NCBI GenBank assembly: GCA_013044465.1
Contig: JABEUL010000058.1
Span: 1 to 13,265, forward strand
Direction of reading: 5' to 3'
DNA from: Acidimicrobiales bacterium
GTDB lineage: Bacteria > Actinomycetota > Acidimicrobiia > Acidimicrobiales > JABEUL01
DNA length: 13,265 bases
The notes below the pieces were generated by a model, which searched no databases, was not told where the DNA came from, and worked only from the letters and a program-made list of their open reading frames with translations. Positions within the stretch are counted from its first letter, which is position 1. The number at the start of each line of letters is the position of its first letter. The position numbers were made by a program, and so were the translations under genes. Of this stretch, positions 6,481-13,265 are shown piece after piece.

Positions 6481-7790
6481 AAAAAGAAACCAACAAAAAC
6501 TCAACTAAGTTAAGTTTCCCGGTATCAAATGGCAGAAGAGTGCTGATACTCATTGTTTCCATTGCGATTTTTGCCATGGGGTTGGCTTACATGAATGGTT
6601 CAATTACTTATAAGGCTCACTCCAAACCACTTGATGCCACTATTTCACCATCTAATAATTTGCCGATCTTCTACACTCCCCCTAACCCGCTCCCGTTGGC
6701 ACCTCCTGGAACCCTCATTAGATATGAGACGGTAACTGGCATATCGGGAGTGCCCAGTGGATCTACCCTCTACCGGATCCTCTATCATTCACGCTCTGTT
6801 ACAGGTGCCGACATTGCTGACTCTGGTTTTGTAGTCGTCCCAGGCGGAACAGCTCCTTCTGGCGGATTTCCAGTTATGACTATTGCCCATGGAACAACTG
6901 GAGTTGCCGACATATGTGCTCCGAGTCTCTTTTCACCAGCCGTTGGAGGAAGTTCGATTTCAAGCCCCTATTTGACGGATGGATTTGTTGTAGCTGCAGC
7001 TGACTATCAAGGACTAGGCACACCTGGCCTTCATCAGTACCTTTTAGGTGAGAGTGAAGGCAGAGCGGTTCTTGATGCGGCACGGGCGGCCAGGCAGCTT
7101 CCAGGAGTAATCACAAGTTCGAAGCTCATTATTCTCGGACATTCCCAAGGTGGACATGCTGCTCTCTTTGCTGGAGAGATTGCACCAAGTTATGCTCCAG
7201 AGTTTGATGTTCTCGGAGTAGTTGCAGAAGCTCCGGCAACAAATTTGAGCGTTATCATTTCGGTTGCCCCAACCCCTTATCTCCCTAGTGGAGCAAGAAG
7301 CTTCGTAATGCTTGCCGCATGGACCTGGCAAAGTGCGTATCCAAACCTACCAATTTCAGATATTTTGACACCGACTGGACAAGAGGTTGCATCAAAACTT
7401 GTTAATAATGTCTGCGACGGCAACTTTGACTCTGATCTAGCGAACTTCACCAACGCCGAACTTTTCACGCCAAATGTAAGTTCTGACCCTCTAGTGATGG
7501 ACTATGCGAGATTAAACGATCCAGGAAGAGTAAAGACCTTGGCGCCGATACTGGTCGTCCAAGGCACAGCTGACACAACCGTGCCAAAGTTCTTGACAGA
7601 TGGATATGTAACCAACTTTGCCTGCCCAATTGGCGACACTATTGATTACCTCTACTACACCGGAGCAAATCACAACACTGTACTCACTAGTGCCTTTGCC
7701 GACATTCAGTCCTGGATAGCTGCACGCCTAAGTGGGGCAACTCCCCCGACGACATGTGGTTTGCCGGGAGATTCAACAGCTGGAACATGA
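6477..7790 (+). CDS. Exported LIP-type lipase / alpha-beta hydrolase
   Basis: A 437-residue protein of the secretory lipase family (PF03583 type), expected to hydrolyse lipid or other esters outside the cytoplasm. Residues about 21-39 (RVLILIVSIAIFAMGLAYM) form a signal sequence or membrane anchor after a basic start. The catalytic triad is visible: Ser223 in GHSQGG, Asp366 in VQGTADTTVP and His399 in GANHNT. AHGTTG near 138-142 and DYQGLG at 176-181 are also typical of LIP proteins. Length fits the family. ATG 6477 overlaps the stop of the repeat protein (ATGA) and has a GGGTGG ribosome binding site inside the upstream gene; an in-frame GTG at 6468 is less likely. The overlap makes its synthesis depend on translation of the last part of the repeat protein, so the in-frame TAA upstream could reduce lipase expression by polarity. 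The substrate is not deducible. Confidence 0.88.
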   Translation: MKKETNKNSTKLSFPVSNGRRVLILIVSIAIFAMGLAYMNGSITYKAHSKPLDATISPSNNLPIFYTPPNPLPLAPPGTLIRYETVTGISGVPSGSTLYRILYHSRSVTGADIADSGFVVVPGGTAPSGGFPVMTIAHGTTGVADICAPSLFSPAVGGSSISSPYLTDGFVVAAADYQGLGTPGLHQYLLGESEGRAVLDAARAARQLPGVITSSKLIILGHSQGGHAALFAGEIAPSYAPEFDVLGVVAEAPATNLSVIISVAPTPYLPSGARSFVMLAAWTWQSAYPNLPISDILTPTGQEVASKLVNNVCDGNFDSDLANFTNAELFTPNVSSDPLVMDYARLNDPGRVKTLAPILVVQGTADTTVPKFLTDGYVTNFACPIGDTIDYLYYTGANHNTVLTSAFADIQSWIAARLSGATPPTTCGLPGDSTAGT

Positions 7791-7895
7791 CACTTCTGAG
7801 TCAACCAGAAAAACGTGTTGGCTAGATGGAATTACCTTTTCTCAGCTTTCATGGTTTCAAAGTTTCCACTCCGCATGGCGATGTATATTATCTCT

Positions 7896-8045
7896 CTAGG
7901 CAGGCGGGAGTTGCGCTGGAGAAGTTAATAGAACCTTATTTATAGTTGCTTTATACCCGGGTGTCTCGCCACACGCTCTGACCAATCGCACAAGAGCTGC
8001 TTGGGCATATGTCGGTTCCTGGTAACTACGCTTGAGTTCTATCAC
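7896..8045 (-). CDS. Short ORF overlapping the AbiEi-like gene (possible truncated partner)
   Basis: A GTG at 8045 is preceded by a strong ribosome binding site (GGGAGGA, five bases away) inside the end of the AbiEi-like gene, in a different frame, overlapping it by 20 bases. The 49-residue product starts MIELKRSYQEPTYAQAALVR and continues with LVRACGETPGYKATINKV before a TAG at 7896-7898; about 20 further open codons follow that stop in frame to TAA at 7832. The arrangement is that of a translationally coupled second gene of a two-gene unit. I do not recognise the family, and it lacks any nucleotidyltransferase motif expected of an AbiEii toxin. It is probably a gene truncated by mutation or rearrangement, though a genuine small protein is possible. 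Confidence 0.4.
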   Translation of the reverse strand: MIELKRSYQEPTYAQAALVRLVRACGETPGYKATINKVLLTSPAQLPPA

Positions 8046-8535
8046 CTAAATCCTCCCGAAGGTGTTGTGCGGCTTCTGCCCACCGTCCACCAGCAGCGAG
8101 TAAGTCCGCATACACCCGAATAGGTAGGGCGACTTGAATACCTTCAACAACTGGTCCATTCACACTCATCACTGTGGGTAACTCGCGAACTTCAATCACC
8201 TGCCCATGTTCTACAATCCTTGCGCCAAGAAGTGATGAAAGGCGTGTCGGATTAGACATCAGTTCAGCATCAACGTATAAGTCAATACGTGTCACCTCAG
8301 TTAGATAAGGTACCATCAGCAGTGACGCTCCAGCTCCAGTTGTTGCCCAATCACAGTTCGATTTTAAAAGTGCTGGTGCCATTTCGGTCCGCAGTGTTTC
8401 CATGGGATCACCAATCCATATTCGGTGAAAGCGCAACATATTCTGCTTCGATCGCCTATCAGCTGCCGCATTCGCATAGCTGTCGAGGAGCACATGTGGA
8501 TCAACAATACGTCGACCCGATCTCGGACCACGAGA
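8026..8535 (-). pseudogene. AbiEi-like antitoxin, C-terminal half (after in-frame TAG)
   Basis: This is the continuation, in the same frame, of the gene that starts at 9081, after the TAG at 8539-8541. It reads ASRGPRSGRRIVD, then a LLDSYANAAADRRSKQ helix, then a conserved core (WATTGAGASLLMVPYL, LYVDAELM, VIEVRELPTVMS, ALPIRVYADLLAAGGR) and ends at TAG 8026-8028. These segments are characteristic of actinobacterial proteins annotated as type IV toxin-antitoxin AbiEi-family antitoxins. The downstream fragment has only a GTG (8493) without a ribosome binding site, so independent translation is unlikely. Sequence quality of the core looks fully preserved, so the stop must be recent, tolerated or read through. 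Confidence 0.7.
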
Positions 8536-8538
8536 TGC

Positions 8539-9081
8539 CTAGGTTCTCTTAAGCAATCCAAGGTTCTCAAGCCTTGAGAGTCCAGTGGCAGTTGCATTTC
8601 TAGACAAGCCCGTTGTTGTCTCAATACTCTCAACAGTTGGCGTAATTCCAGATAGGACAGCTTCAGCTACTGCCAACATTGAGCGAGACCAGCGATTAGA
8701 GACTTCGGGCCGATTCTTTTCACGCGCAGACTCCCGCACGATTACAAGTCCAGATGACCGGTTTATGCTCGCGCCACCTGCTTCATCAATCCACCCAATT
8801 CCCAGTTCTTCCAACCAGGCCTTGGCATTGATAGACATCTTGGTTGCCACTACTACTTCTACCTTTGGCACTAATTGCACCAGTTTCTTGACGTCGCCTG
8901 GCCAACCCTCACCGGCCCAGCCTGTGAGAAATCTGTGGTTTGTAGTGCCCGCCCGAATGCCAACGTTGAAGACCAAACCTGGCTCCCTAGGAAGAGGTAC
9001 GACCTTAACTTCTACGCTGGAAGGAACCGCACTAGAAAGGATCCGGCGAATGCGGGTAGCAAGTTGGTCACAAGTTGCCAT
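8539..9081 (-). pseudogene. AbiEi-like antitoxin, N-terminal half with winged-helix domain
   Basis: N-terminal half of an AbiEi-like protein of about 351 codons (the other half is 8026-8535). It contains a conserved segment FLTGWAGEGWPGDVKKL, a GWIDEAGGASINRSSGLVIVRE strand region, and a DNA-binding winged helix near its end (LAVAEAVLSGITPTVESIETTTGLSRNATATGLSRLENLGLLKRT). In the AbiE systems the antitoxin represses its own operon, and the toxin is a nucleotidyltransferase. Translation of this part alone would leave the DNA-binding domain without the C-terminal domain. ATG 9081 (MATCDQLATRI) matches where the family begins; GTG 9159 in the same frame would add 26 residues and has AGGGA just upstream. 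No toxin of the AbiEii type is encoded next to it. Confidence 0.7.
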
Positions 9082-9115
9082 AGTTCCAAGTAAAGCAATA
9101 CTTCCCTGTACCAGA

Positions 9116-9156
9116 GAAGTATCCACTTTTATGGAAGTATGCATGCAGGCACTTTT
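9116..9156. repeat. Direct repeats GAAGTAT and CACTTTT before the AbiEi-like gene
   Basis: GAAGTAT occurs at 9116-9122 and 9134-9140, each followed by CACTTTT (9124-9130 and 9150-9156), with the palindrome GCATGC (9141-9146) between the parts of the second pair. They lie 35-75 bases upstream of ATG 9081. A binding site for autoregulation is plausible. If GTG 9159 were the true start, these repeats would lie inside the coding region. Confidence 0.3.
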
Positions 9157-9225
9157 CACAAATCCCTGGTTGATTAACTATTTCTGCCTTAAATATTTTC
9201 TTTCAAAGTTTGTACCTGCGGAAAC

Positions 9226-9270
9226 TTAGTTTATAACGATTGCAGCAAGCAGATCTAGGAATAGTTCCAT
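9226..9270 (-). CDS. Possible 14-residue hydrophobic peptide
   Basis: ATG 9270 has GGAG six bases upstream and encodes MELFLDLLAAIVIN before TAA. It lies between the membrane protein gene and the AbiEi-like gene on the same strand. It could be a leader peptide or a very small membrane peptide, or chance. Apart from this, I see nothing coding in the 260 bases between 9160 and 9420. Confidence 0.15.
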   Translation of the reverse strand: MELFLDLLAAIVIN

Positions 9271-9420
9271 TGTCGTCTCCAGTCTTTAATTATGGGGATA
9301 TCCAATAATTCAGATAAGACAGACCATGCCAGTATCGCAGGAATGGTTCATTTTGGATTGCAAGAGACATTAAGAAGAAGCAAATTAAGAAGTGCGAAGC
9401 AGTCTCAGAGAGTCCAAAAG

Positions 9421-9912
9421 CTAAAGCGAAATTTCTTCGCTACTTTTACATCTAAGCATCCCAATATAGTTACCATCAATTGTCAATAACCTAAGATTCG
9501 AAAATGGCGGTTCCTTCGACAAAACAACTTTTGCAGACGTGGGAAATTCATAGACTTGGTGGCTCATTCCATTAACACTATCGACAACGGTAAGTCGGTG
9601 ATTTGTCTTGACGATTGATCGTTGAATATTGGAATCGAATAACGCAACTGGGTAATGACCTGCTATCTTTACGCAACTTGTATGAACATACAGCATGGCA
9701 AGAACCAGCAAACACGCAATTGATGAATACGCAATGAGTTGGGAGATGCTTCTATCCGGCGTAGGTATTAGCTGAATTGCAACATAAGTAAGTGTGCCAA
9801 TTAGGATGCTCAACTTAGTGTTTTTGTTACAAACCAACTTTAGGTAAGTGCTTGACATCGATACCTTGACTTCACTAGCAATTACTTCAACTGCTTGATT
9901 ATCTTGCTGCAT
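9421..9912 (-). CDS. Hypothetical membrane protein with two transmembrane helices
   Basis: A protein of 163 residues that I do not recognise. It has a short polar N-terminus, two adjacent hydrophobic helices (LSILIGTLTYVAIQLIPTP and LIAYSSIACLLVLAMLYVHT) joined by a short polar loop, and a C-terminal domain of about 80 residues with alternating polar and hydrophobic residues suggesting beta strands (for example HRLTVVDSV, LRLLTIDGNYIGML). ATG 9912 is chosen because AAGGA lies seven bases upstream; GTG 9936 would add eight residues but its GGAAGG is too far away. It is on the same strand as, and 199 bases downstream of, rtcB; a functional link is not evident. Stop codon TAG. Confidence 0.6.
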   Translation of the reverse strand: MQQDNQAVEVIASEVKVSMSSTYLKLVCNKNTKLSILIGTLTYVAIQLIPTPDRSISQLIAYSSIACLLVLAMLYVHTSCVKIAGHYPVALFDSNIQRSIVKTNHRLTVVDSVNGMSHQVYEFPTSAKVVLSKEPPFSNLRLLTIDGNYIGMLRCKSSEEISL

Positions 9913-10111
9913 TACATAGTCCTTATAGTTACTCACTTCAAATCTATACCTTCCTTAGAACTAGTTGCTGAATCAATTCATTAACCTTTAGAACATCTTC
10001 GCCTAAAATCCACACCAAAGGTCGTAAAGATTGCAGGACCTCCATTGAAACTTGGAATTGGCTGCCTTTTAGCTCAAAACGTGATCTCTTAACATGCGCA
10101 CTGAAAGTTTC

Positions 10112-11284
10112 TCACGCACCTTTGTAGTTCAAGACCTGGCTGAGAGTATGTTTGATGGTGACGAGATCGGCTTGGTCGGCCATTACCTGATCAATATCTT
10201 TGTAAGACATCGGATGCTCGTCAAGTAAAGCCTCCGCTTTATCTTCATCCCACGAACGGTTTCCCATTTGCTTTTTCAGAGACTCGACAGTCAACGTTTT
10301 CCGTGCCGAAGTTCTGCTTAGTCGACGACCAGCTCCGTGCGAGCACGAATCATAGCTGGACGGATTCCCAAGCCCCGATACAATATATGACTTCGTTCCC
10401 ATCGAGCCGGGAATTACCCCGAGATCGCCAAGTCGTGCTCGGATTGCACCTTTTCGCGTCAACCAGACATCTCGTCCATAATGGTGTTCACGTTCGGTGT
10501 AGTTGTGGTGGCAATTGATTCGCCGAACTTCCTTTCCCCTTCCCACAGCGACGAACAATTGACCAAGAACTGCATCCATCATGGCTTCTCGATTACCCAT
10601 TGCATACTCCTGAGCCCAAAGCATGTCTGTGATGTAGGCATCAAACTCCCGAGTTCCTTCTACGAAATATGCAAGGTCATCATCTTCGAGGTCAATGAAG
10701 TACCGAGCCATCAGCCCCTTGGCCAGTTCTATATGGCCAGTGGCAAGTGTATTTCCAATACCCCTGCTTCCCGAATGGAGTACCAACCAAACTCTGTCCC
10801 GCTCATCGAGACATACTTCCACGAAATGATTTCCAGAGCCTAGTGTGCCAAATTGATTTCCAACCCTCCTTTTGTCACGATCGCTCCAGTTCTCAGCAGA
10901 TGGCGGCAGTGCTGGCAACTTTGCCCATCTTGGATCGTCTGACTTCCACCCTTGAGTCTGGTGCACTCTGCCAAGCCCAGCAGGAACTACTTTGGCTACG
11001 GCATCATGCATCGGATCGAGCGAATCAGGGAGTTGGTCTGCTCTGATGTCACATTCGACCGCTATCATCCCACAGCCGATGTCTACCCCTACCGCACTGG
11101 GGATGATGGCACCACTAGTTGGGATCACAGATCCGATTGTTGCTCCGAGCCCGACATGGGCATCTGGCATGAGAGCCAAATGACCATGGACAAACGGAAG
11201 CCTGCTTGCCTTAGCTGCCTGCTTGATGGTCGCGTCTCCAACATCAGATCCCCACGACAACACATTTTCATACTTAGTCGGCAA
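10112..11284 (-). CDS. rtcB: RNA-splicing ligase RtcB
   Basis: RtcB joins RNA ends carrying a 2',3'-cyclic phosphate or 3'-phosphate to a 5'-hydroxyl end, using GTP and Mn2+, and acts in tRNA/rRNA repair. The 390-residue length and sequence fit the family throughout. Visible active-site elements are Asp68 and Cys71 in VGVDIGCGM, His153 in GSGNHF, His170 in VLHSGSRGIG, the NCHHN motif at 257-261, and SHGAGR at 315-320, whose His316 should be the guanylylated residue. The C-terminus QVLNYKG is the usual family end. The start is a TTG at 11284 with GAGGAGG seven bases upstream, and the N-terminus MPTKYENVLSWGS agrees with relatives. It is the third gene of an operon after Ro60-like and RHH genes, only 2 bases after the RHH stop. 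That context points to repair of structured RNA under Ro60 surveillance rather than tRNA splicing. Confidence 0.95.
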   Translation of the reverse strand: MPTKYENVLSWGSDVGDATIKQAAKASRLPFVHGHLALMPDAHVGLGATIGSVIPTSGAIIPSAVGVDIGCGMIAVECDIRADQLPDSLDPMHDAVAKVVPAGLGRVHQTQGWKSDDPRWAKLPALPPSAENWSDRDKRRVGNQFGTLGSGNHFVEVCLDERDRVWLVLHSGSRGIGNTLATGHIELAKGLMARYFIDLEDDDLAYFVEGTREFDAYITDMLWAQEYAMGNREAMMDAVLGQLFVAVGRGKEVRRINCHHNYTEREHHYGRDVWLTRKGAIRARLGDLGVIPGSMGTKSYIVSGLGNPSSYDSCSHGAGRRLSRTSARKTLTVESLKKQMGNRSWDEDKAEALLDEHPMSYKDIDQVMADQADLVTIKHTLSQVLNYKGA

Positions 11285-11286
11285 AG

Positions 11287-11505
11287 CTAGTCCTCCTCAC
11301 TTCCTTCTATTTGGTCCAGCAGTTCGACCAGCGCCAACTGACAGACTTTACTGAGATTGATATCAATTCCACGATCACGTGCCTTGGCGAGTCGACGCCC
11401 AAGCTCGGGTGGAATATAAATGTTAACTCTAGCCACATCGGGCTGGCGCTTGCGCCTTTGCCCACTAGGCGCTTGCGCCCCCCAGTCAGAGTTCGCCGGC
11501 AACAA
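11287..11505 (-). CDS. Ribbon-helix-helix (CopG/Arc-like) small protein
   Basis: A 72-residue basic protein whose residues 26-64 fit the ribbon-helix-helix fold: a beta strand (ARVNIYIP), then helix A (PELGRRLAKARDRG), then helix B (NLSKVCQLALVELLDQI). RHH proteins usually bind DNA as dimers, often as autorepressors or antitoxins. The N-terminal 20 residues are polar and basic (SGQRRKRQPD). The first usable start is TTG 11505, overlapping the Ro60-like gene by 20 bases in another frame, with GGAG a few bases upstream; GTG at 11433 would give only the RHH domain and has no ribosome binding site. The gene is wedged between the Ro60-like gene and rtcB with 2 bases to rtcB, so all three are almost certainly co-transcribed. 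Its role is not known; I infer an operon regulator. An RNA-binding role is also possible. Confidence 0.75.
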   Translation of the reverse strand: MLPANSDWGAQAPSGQRRKRQPDVARVNIYIPPELGRRLAKARDRGIDINLSKVCQLALVELLDQIEGSEED

Positions 11506-13075
11506 AACTCCGAATGATCTCTGGTAGGGCGGAATCTAGTCCGACACACTGCAGTGTATTTGGATCGGCACTGTCACCAATTGAATGCCCAGTCGCAGTC
11601 ACGGAGGCAACCACATTCCGAACTTCATGTTCAACACTCTTTCGATAGGCCTCTAGTGCCTGACTTGGCTGGATTTGACCTGCCCATGTCTCGCTGTCGG
11701 TCATAGTGATAACAGCATCGATATCAAGACACTCAGAGGTGAGCCAGCGTGCTGGCACAGAAAGATCAGTGCCACCGGAAATGGAGCGTTGAACAACTGC
11801 CGAAGCCGCATCCAATCGCATTTTCGGGCTTACTCGAAGCTCCACTGGCGCCGTATTGACCCCAAGAATGAAATAGTTGGGCTCGGTCTTGGCCACAATG
11901 AGGGCCATCGCTGCGCCCACAGTAGCTGCCGACACCGTAGTGCCGCCAACTAACTGAAGCATTGATCCTGACACGTCTACCGCTAGGAGCATTCTTCGAT
12001 TAGTGGGAACAACGTAGCTAAGCGATTCATAAAATGCCGCATCAAGTGCATCGACAACCTGTTGCACTGGAGTCCAAATTCCTCTCCCTCTTGCACCGTG
12101 ACCGGCGGCATAGGTAGTTAGAGCCAAGAAGAGTGCCATTGGGTGAATTCGTGCTTTCTTTAGCCGCTCATTGTCACCAATGTTTTGAAGTACTCGCTGT
12201 GTTGCATTACTGAAGGGAGTTATGACGCCAGCCACAGTCATGGTTCCAAGATTGCGAATCATGGCTGTCATCGGCATCTTATCAAGCAGTGCTTCCAAAA
12301 CAATGGGCTCCGAGAGATGCTCCGACCGAATGCATTCTCTTGGAAGATCATAATCCGCGATTAAGCTAGCCGACTTCTCCGCAGTTGGCGCTAATGATGC
12401 CTTTATGTATCCTTCTGCAATAGCTGGCAGCGGATTGCCAGTTGGTTTGCCGGCGGCGAATGCCATCACGTCTGACAATGGACCTAATGGGCGAGGATGG
12501 CTCAGACGAAGAAGATCGGCATGAGTCCAGCCGCCACGCTGACGGTATTTGACTACTTGGTAGGCTAATAGCTCAGGGTCTTTGTCGACATACCACGAGC
12601 CAACAGCTCTTCTCGCCCCACGGCCCCATCCACCTAACGCTTCAATGTACTCAGCAAACTGAAACAAATGAGTGCCTGTCCGACAGACGCGATTCAGCGC
12701 ACTAAATGCCATCTTCCTAGTCACATCGTCCCCTCGCTTGCAGGCAATTGCAAGTGCAAGAATTGCTGAGTCATTCTTTGGAGCACGCCCAGCTTCTGAT
12801 ACGGTGACAATCTCATTCACTACCCGCTCGCCGTCTGCTAGCAGGCAACGTTCAACCACCGAAGCGTTCGCTACGGTAAGTTCGTGCTCCCCGCTGTAAT
12901 ACGTTCCACCTTCTGAGCCAAGTACCAAGAACCGATGAAATCTATCCCAGTCTGAGATATCAAAAACTACTCCACCAGCGGCGTTAAGCGACATCTCCGC
13001 TTCACGACCAGGAATTGGCTCATTCTGCGGAGTTGCCATCTGGTTACTAAGGTGGCGTGCATATTTAAATTTCAT
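11486..13075 (-). CDS. rsr: Ro60-like TROVE and VWA domain protein
   Basis: A 529-residue bacterial Ro60 (Rsr) protein. Ro60 forms a ring of HEAT-like repeats that binds misfolded RNA ends and Y RNA, and in bacteria it works with nucleases or RNA repair. The TROVE domain spans about residues 14-345 and begins with the typical QNEPIPG...AGGVVFDISDWDRFHRFLVLGSEGGTYY. Segments LGGWGRGARRAV and PMTAMIRNLGTMT are also typical. A von Willebrand A domain follows (about 360-529), with a complete metal site: Asp367-x-Ser369-x-Ser371 in VDVSGSM, Thr436 in SGGTDLS and Asp460 in TMTDSE. ATG 13075 has GAGGT seven bases upstream. First gene of the Ro60-RHH-rtcB operon. The gene is intact. Confidence 0.93.
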   Translation of the reverse strand: MKFKYARHLSNQMATPQNEPIPGREAEMSLNAAGGVVFDISDWDRFHRFLVLGSEGGTYYSGEHELTVANASVVERCLLADGERVVNEIVTVSEAGRAPKNDSAILALAIACKRGDDVTRKMAFSALNRVCRTGTHLFQFAEYIEALGGWGRGARRAVGSWYVDKDPELLAYQVVKYRQRGGWTHADLLRLSHPRPLGPLSDVMAFAAGKPTGNPLPAIAEGYIKASLAPTAEKSASLIADYDLPRECIRSEHLSEPIVLEALLDKMPMTAMIRNLGTMTVAGVITPFSNATQRVLQNIGDNERLKKARIHPMALFLALTTYAAGHGARGRGIWTPVQQVVDALDAAFYESLSYVVPTNRRMLLAVDVSGSMLQLVGGTTVSAATVGAAMALIVAKTEPNYFILGVNTAPVELRVSPKMRLDAASAVVQRSISGGTDLSVPARWLTSECLDIDAVITMTDSETWAGQIQPSQALEAYRKSVEHEVRNVVASVTATGHSIGDSADPNTLQCVGLDSALPEIIRSFVAGEL

Positions 13076-13265
13076 GGCATTTACCTCATCGAATGTAGAC
13101 GCGGATTAATTTCTGAATCGGGGGGTGCCTTTCGGCCTCTTTTTCAAGGAGAGAACCTGATCCATCCGACCCGCGCCTAAAACTTCGTAGTGCCGGATAA
13201 GTGAGTAGACGAAGTAGGCTGCGGATGCTGAAATCCAGCTACTTCCGCTCAGATAACCATCGTCA
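13076..13265 (-). ncRNA. Leader of the Ro60 operon with structured RNA (candidate Y RNA)
   Basis: This noncoding stretch upstream of the Ro60-like gene can form a bulged hairpin at 13211-13245: GAAGTAG pairs with CTACTTC, continued inward by CTG/CAG and GAT/ATC with small bulges and a six-base loop. Nearer the gene, on the minus strand, TCAGG-TTCTCTC-CTTGA forms a 5-bp stem with a 7-base loop beginning TTC, the geometry of a tRNA T-arm. Bacterial Y RNAs (YrlA) are encoded close to Ro genes and contain a tRNA-like module, hence the candidate call. The loop lacks the conserved purine-A of true T-loops, and I could not complete the Ro-binding stem, which may extend past the window. The ribosome binding site GAGGT is at 13083-13087. 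No confident promoter was found. Confidence 0.25.

Noticed and set aside
7826..7945. Plus-strand ORF of 39 codons starting MELPFLSFHG
   Set aside because: The protein looks plausible, but there is no ribosome binding site and it overlaps the better-supported short ORF on the minus strand.
9292..9489. Plus-strand open frame of 65 codons starting MGISNNSDK
   Set aside because: It lacks a ribosome binding site and runs into the 3' end of the membrane protein gene on the other strand; the composition is basic but not of a known family.
9937..10111. Open extension of rtcB past its TGA (about 55 codons in frame)
   Set aside because: RtcB proteins normally end at QVLNYKG-x, exactly where the TGA lies, so readthrough is not needed; the open stretch is short enough for chance. 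No clear terminator was found here either.
1..13265. CRISPR arrays, insertion sequences, transposase genes and complete tRNA or rRNA genes
   Set aside because: None was recognised on either strand; the only tandem repeats are the diversified coding repeats of the surface protein.

Overview
The window looks like a chromosomal segment from an actinobacterium of moderate GC content (judged by eye, not counted). Several families here are typical of that phylum: the C-terminal wall-associated modules of the surface protein, the LIP-type secreted lipase, the AbiEi-like regulator, and the TTG/GTG starts. An acidophilic Acidimicrobiia relative (Acidithrix-like) is my guess, not something the sequence proves.

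Left part (1-3213): an accessory and decaying zone. A minus-strand Fic gene is broken by a lost start, an in-frame TAA and a frameshift just before its HPFADGNGRSGR motif. Next to it is an intact 'mobile mystery protein' pair: an XRE-type DNA-binding protein (A) followed by a one-base-overlapping Fic protein (B). Upstream of the pair is an AT-rich operator with four GTTAAT half-sites. The stretch 2251-3213 holds one doubtful small ORF, the vestige of a PhnB/VOC-like gene, and otherwise nothing I recognise.

Middle (3214-7790, plus strand): a surface module. A signal-peptide protein carries 14 short C-x5-C repeats, one IPT/TIG domain and three copies of an actinobacterial wall-associated domain. 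It is split by a single in-frame TAA between repeats 9 and 10. An exported LIP-type lipase follows with a 4-base ATGA overlap, so the two are translationally coupled and probably act together at the cell surface.

7832-9936 (minus strand): an AbiEi-like type IV antitoxin gene is split by one in-frame TAG. A very short ORF with a strong ribosome binding site overlaps its end and looks like a truncated partner. A two-helix membrane protein of unknown role lies upstream.

Right part (10112-13265, minus strand): a compact RNA-repair/quality-control operon. A Ro60-type TROVE-VWA protein overlaps a ribbon-helix-helix protein, which is followed 2 bases later by the RNA ligase RtcB. The leader of this operon can form a long bulged hairpin and a T-arm-like stem-loop, so it is the obvious place to look for a Y RNA. 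This operon is the best candidate in the window for an interesting system. The recurring single in-frame stops in otherwise well-preserved genes are the other striking feature.
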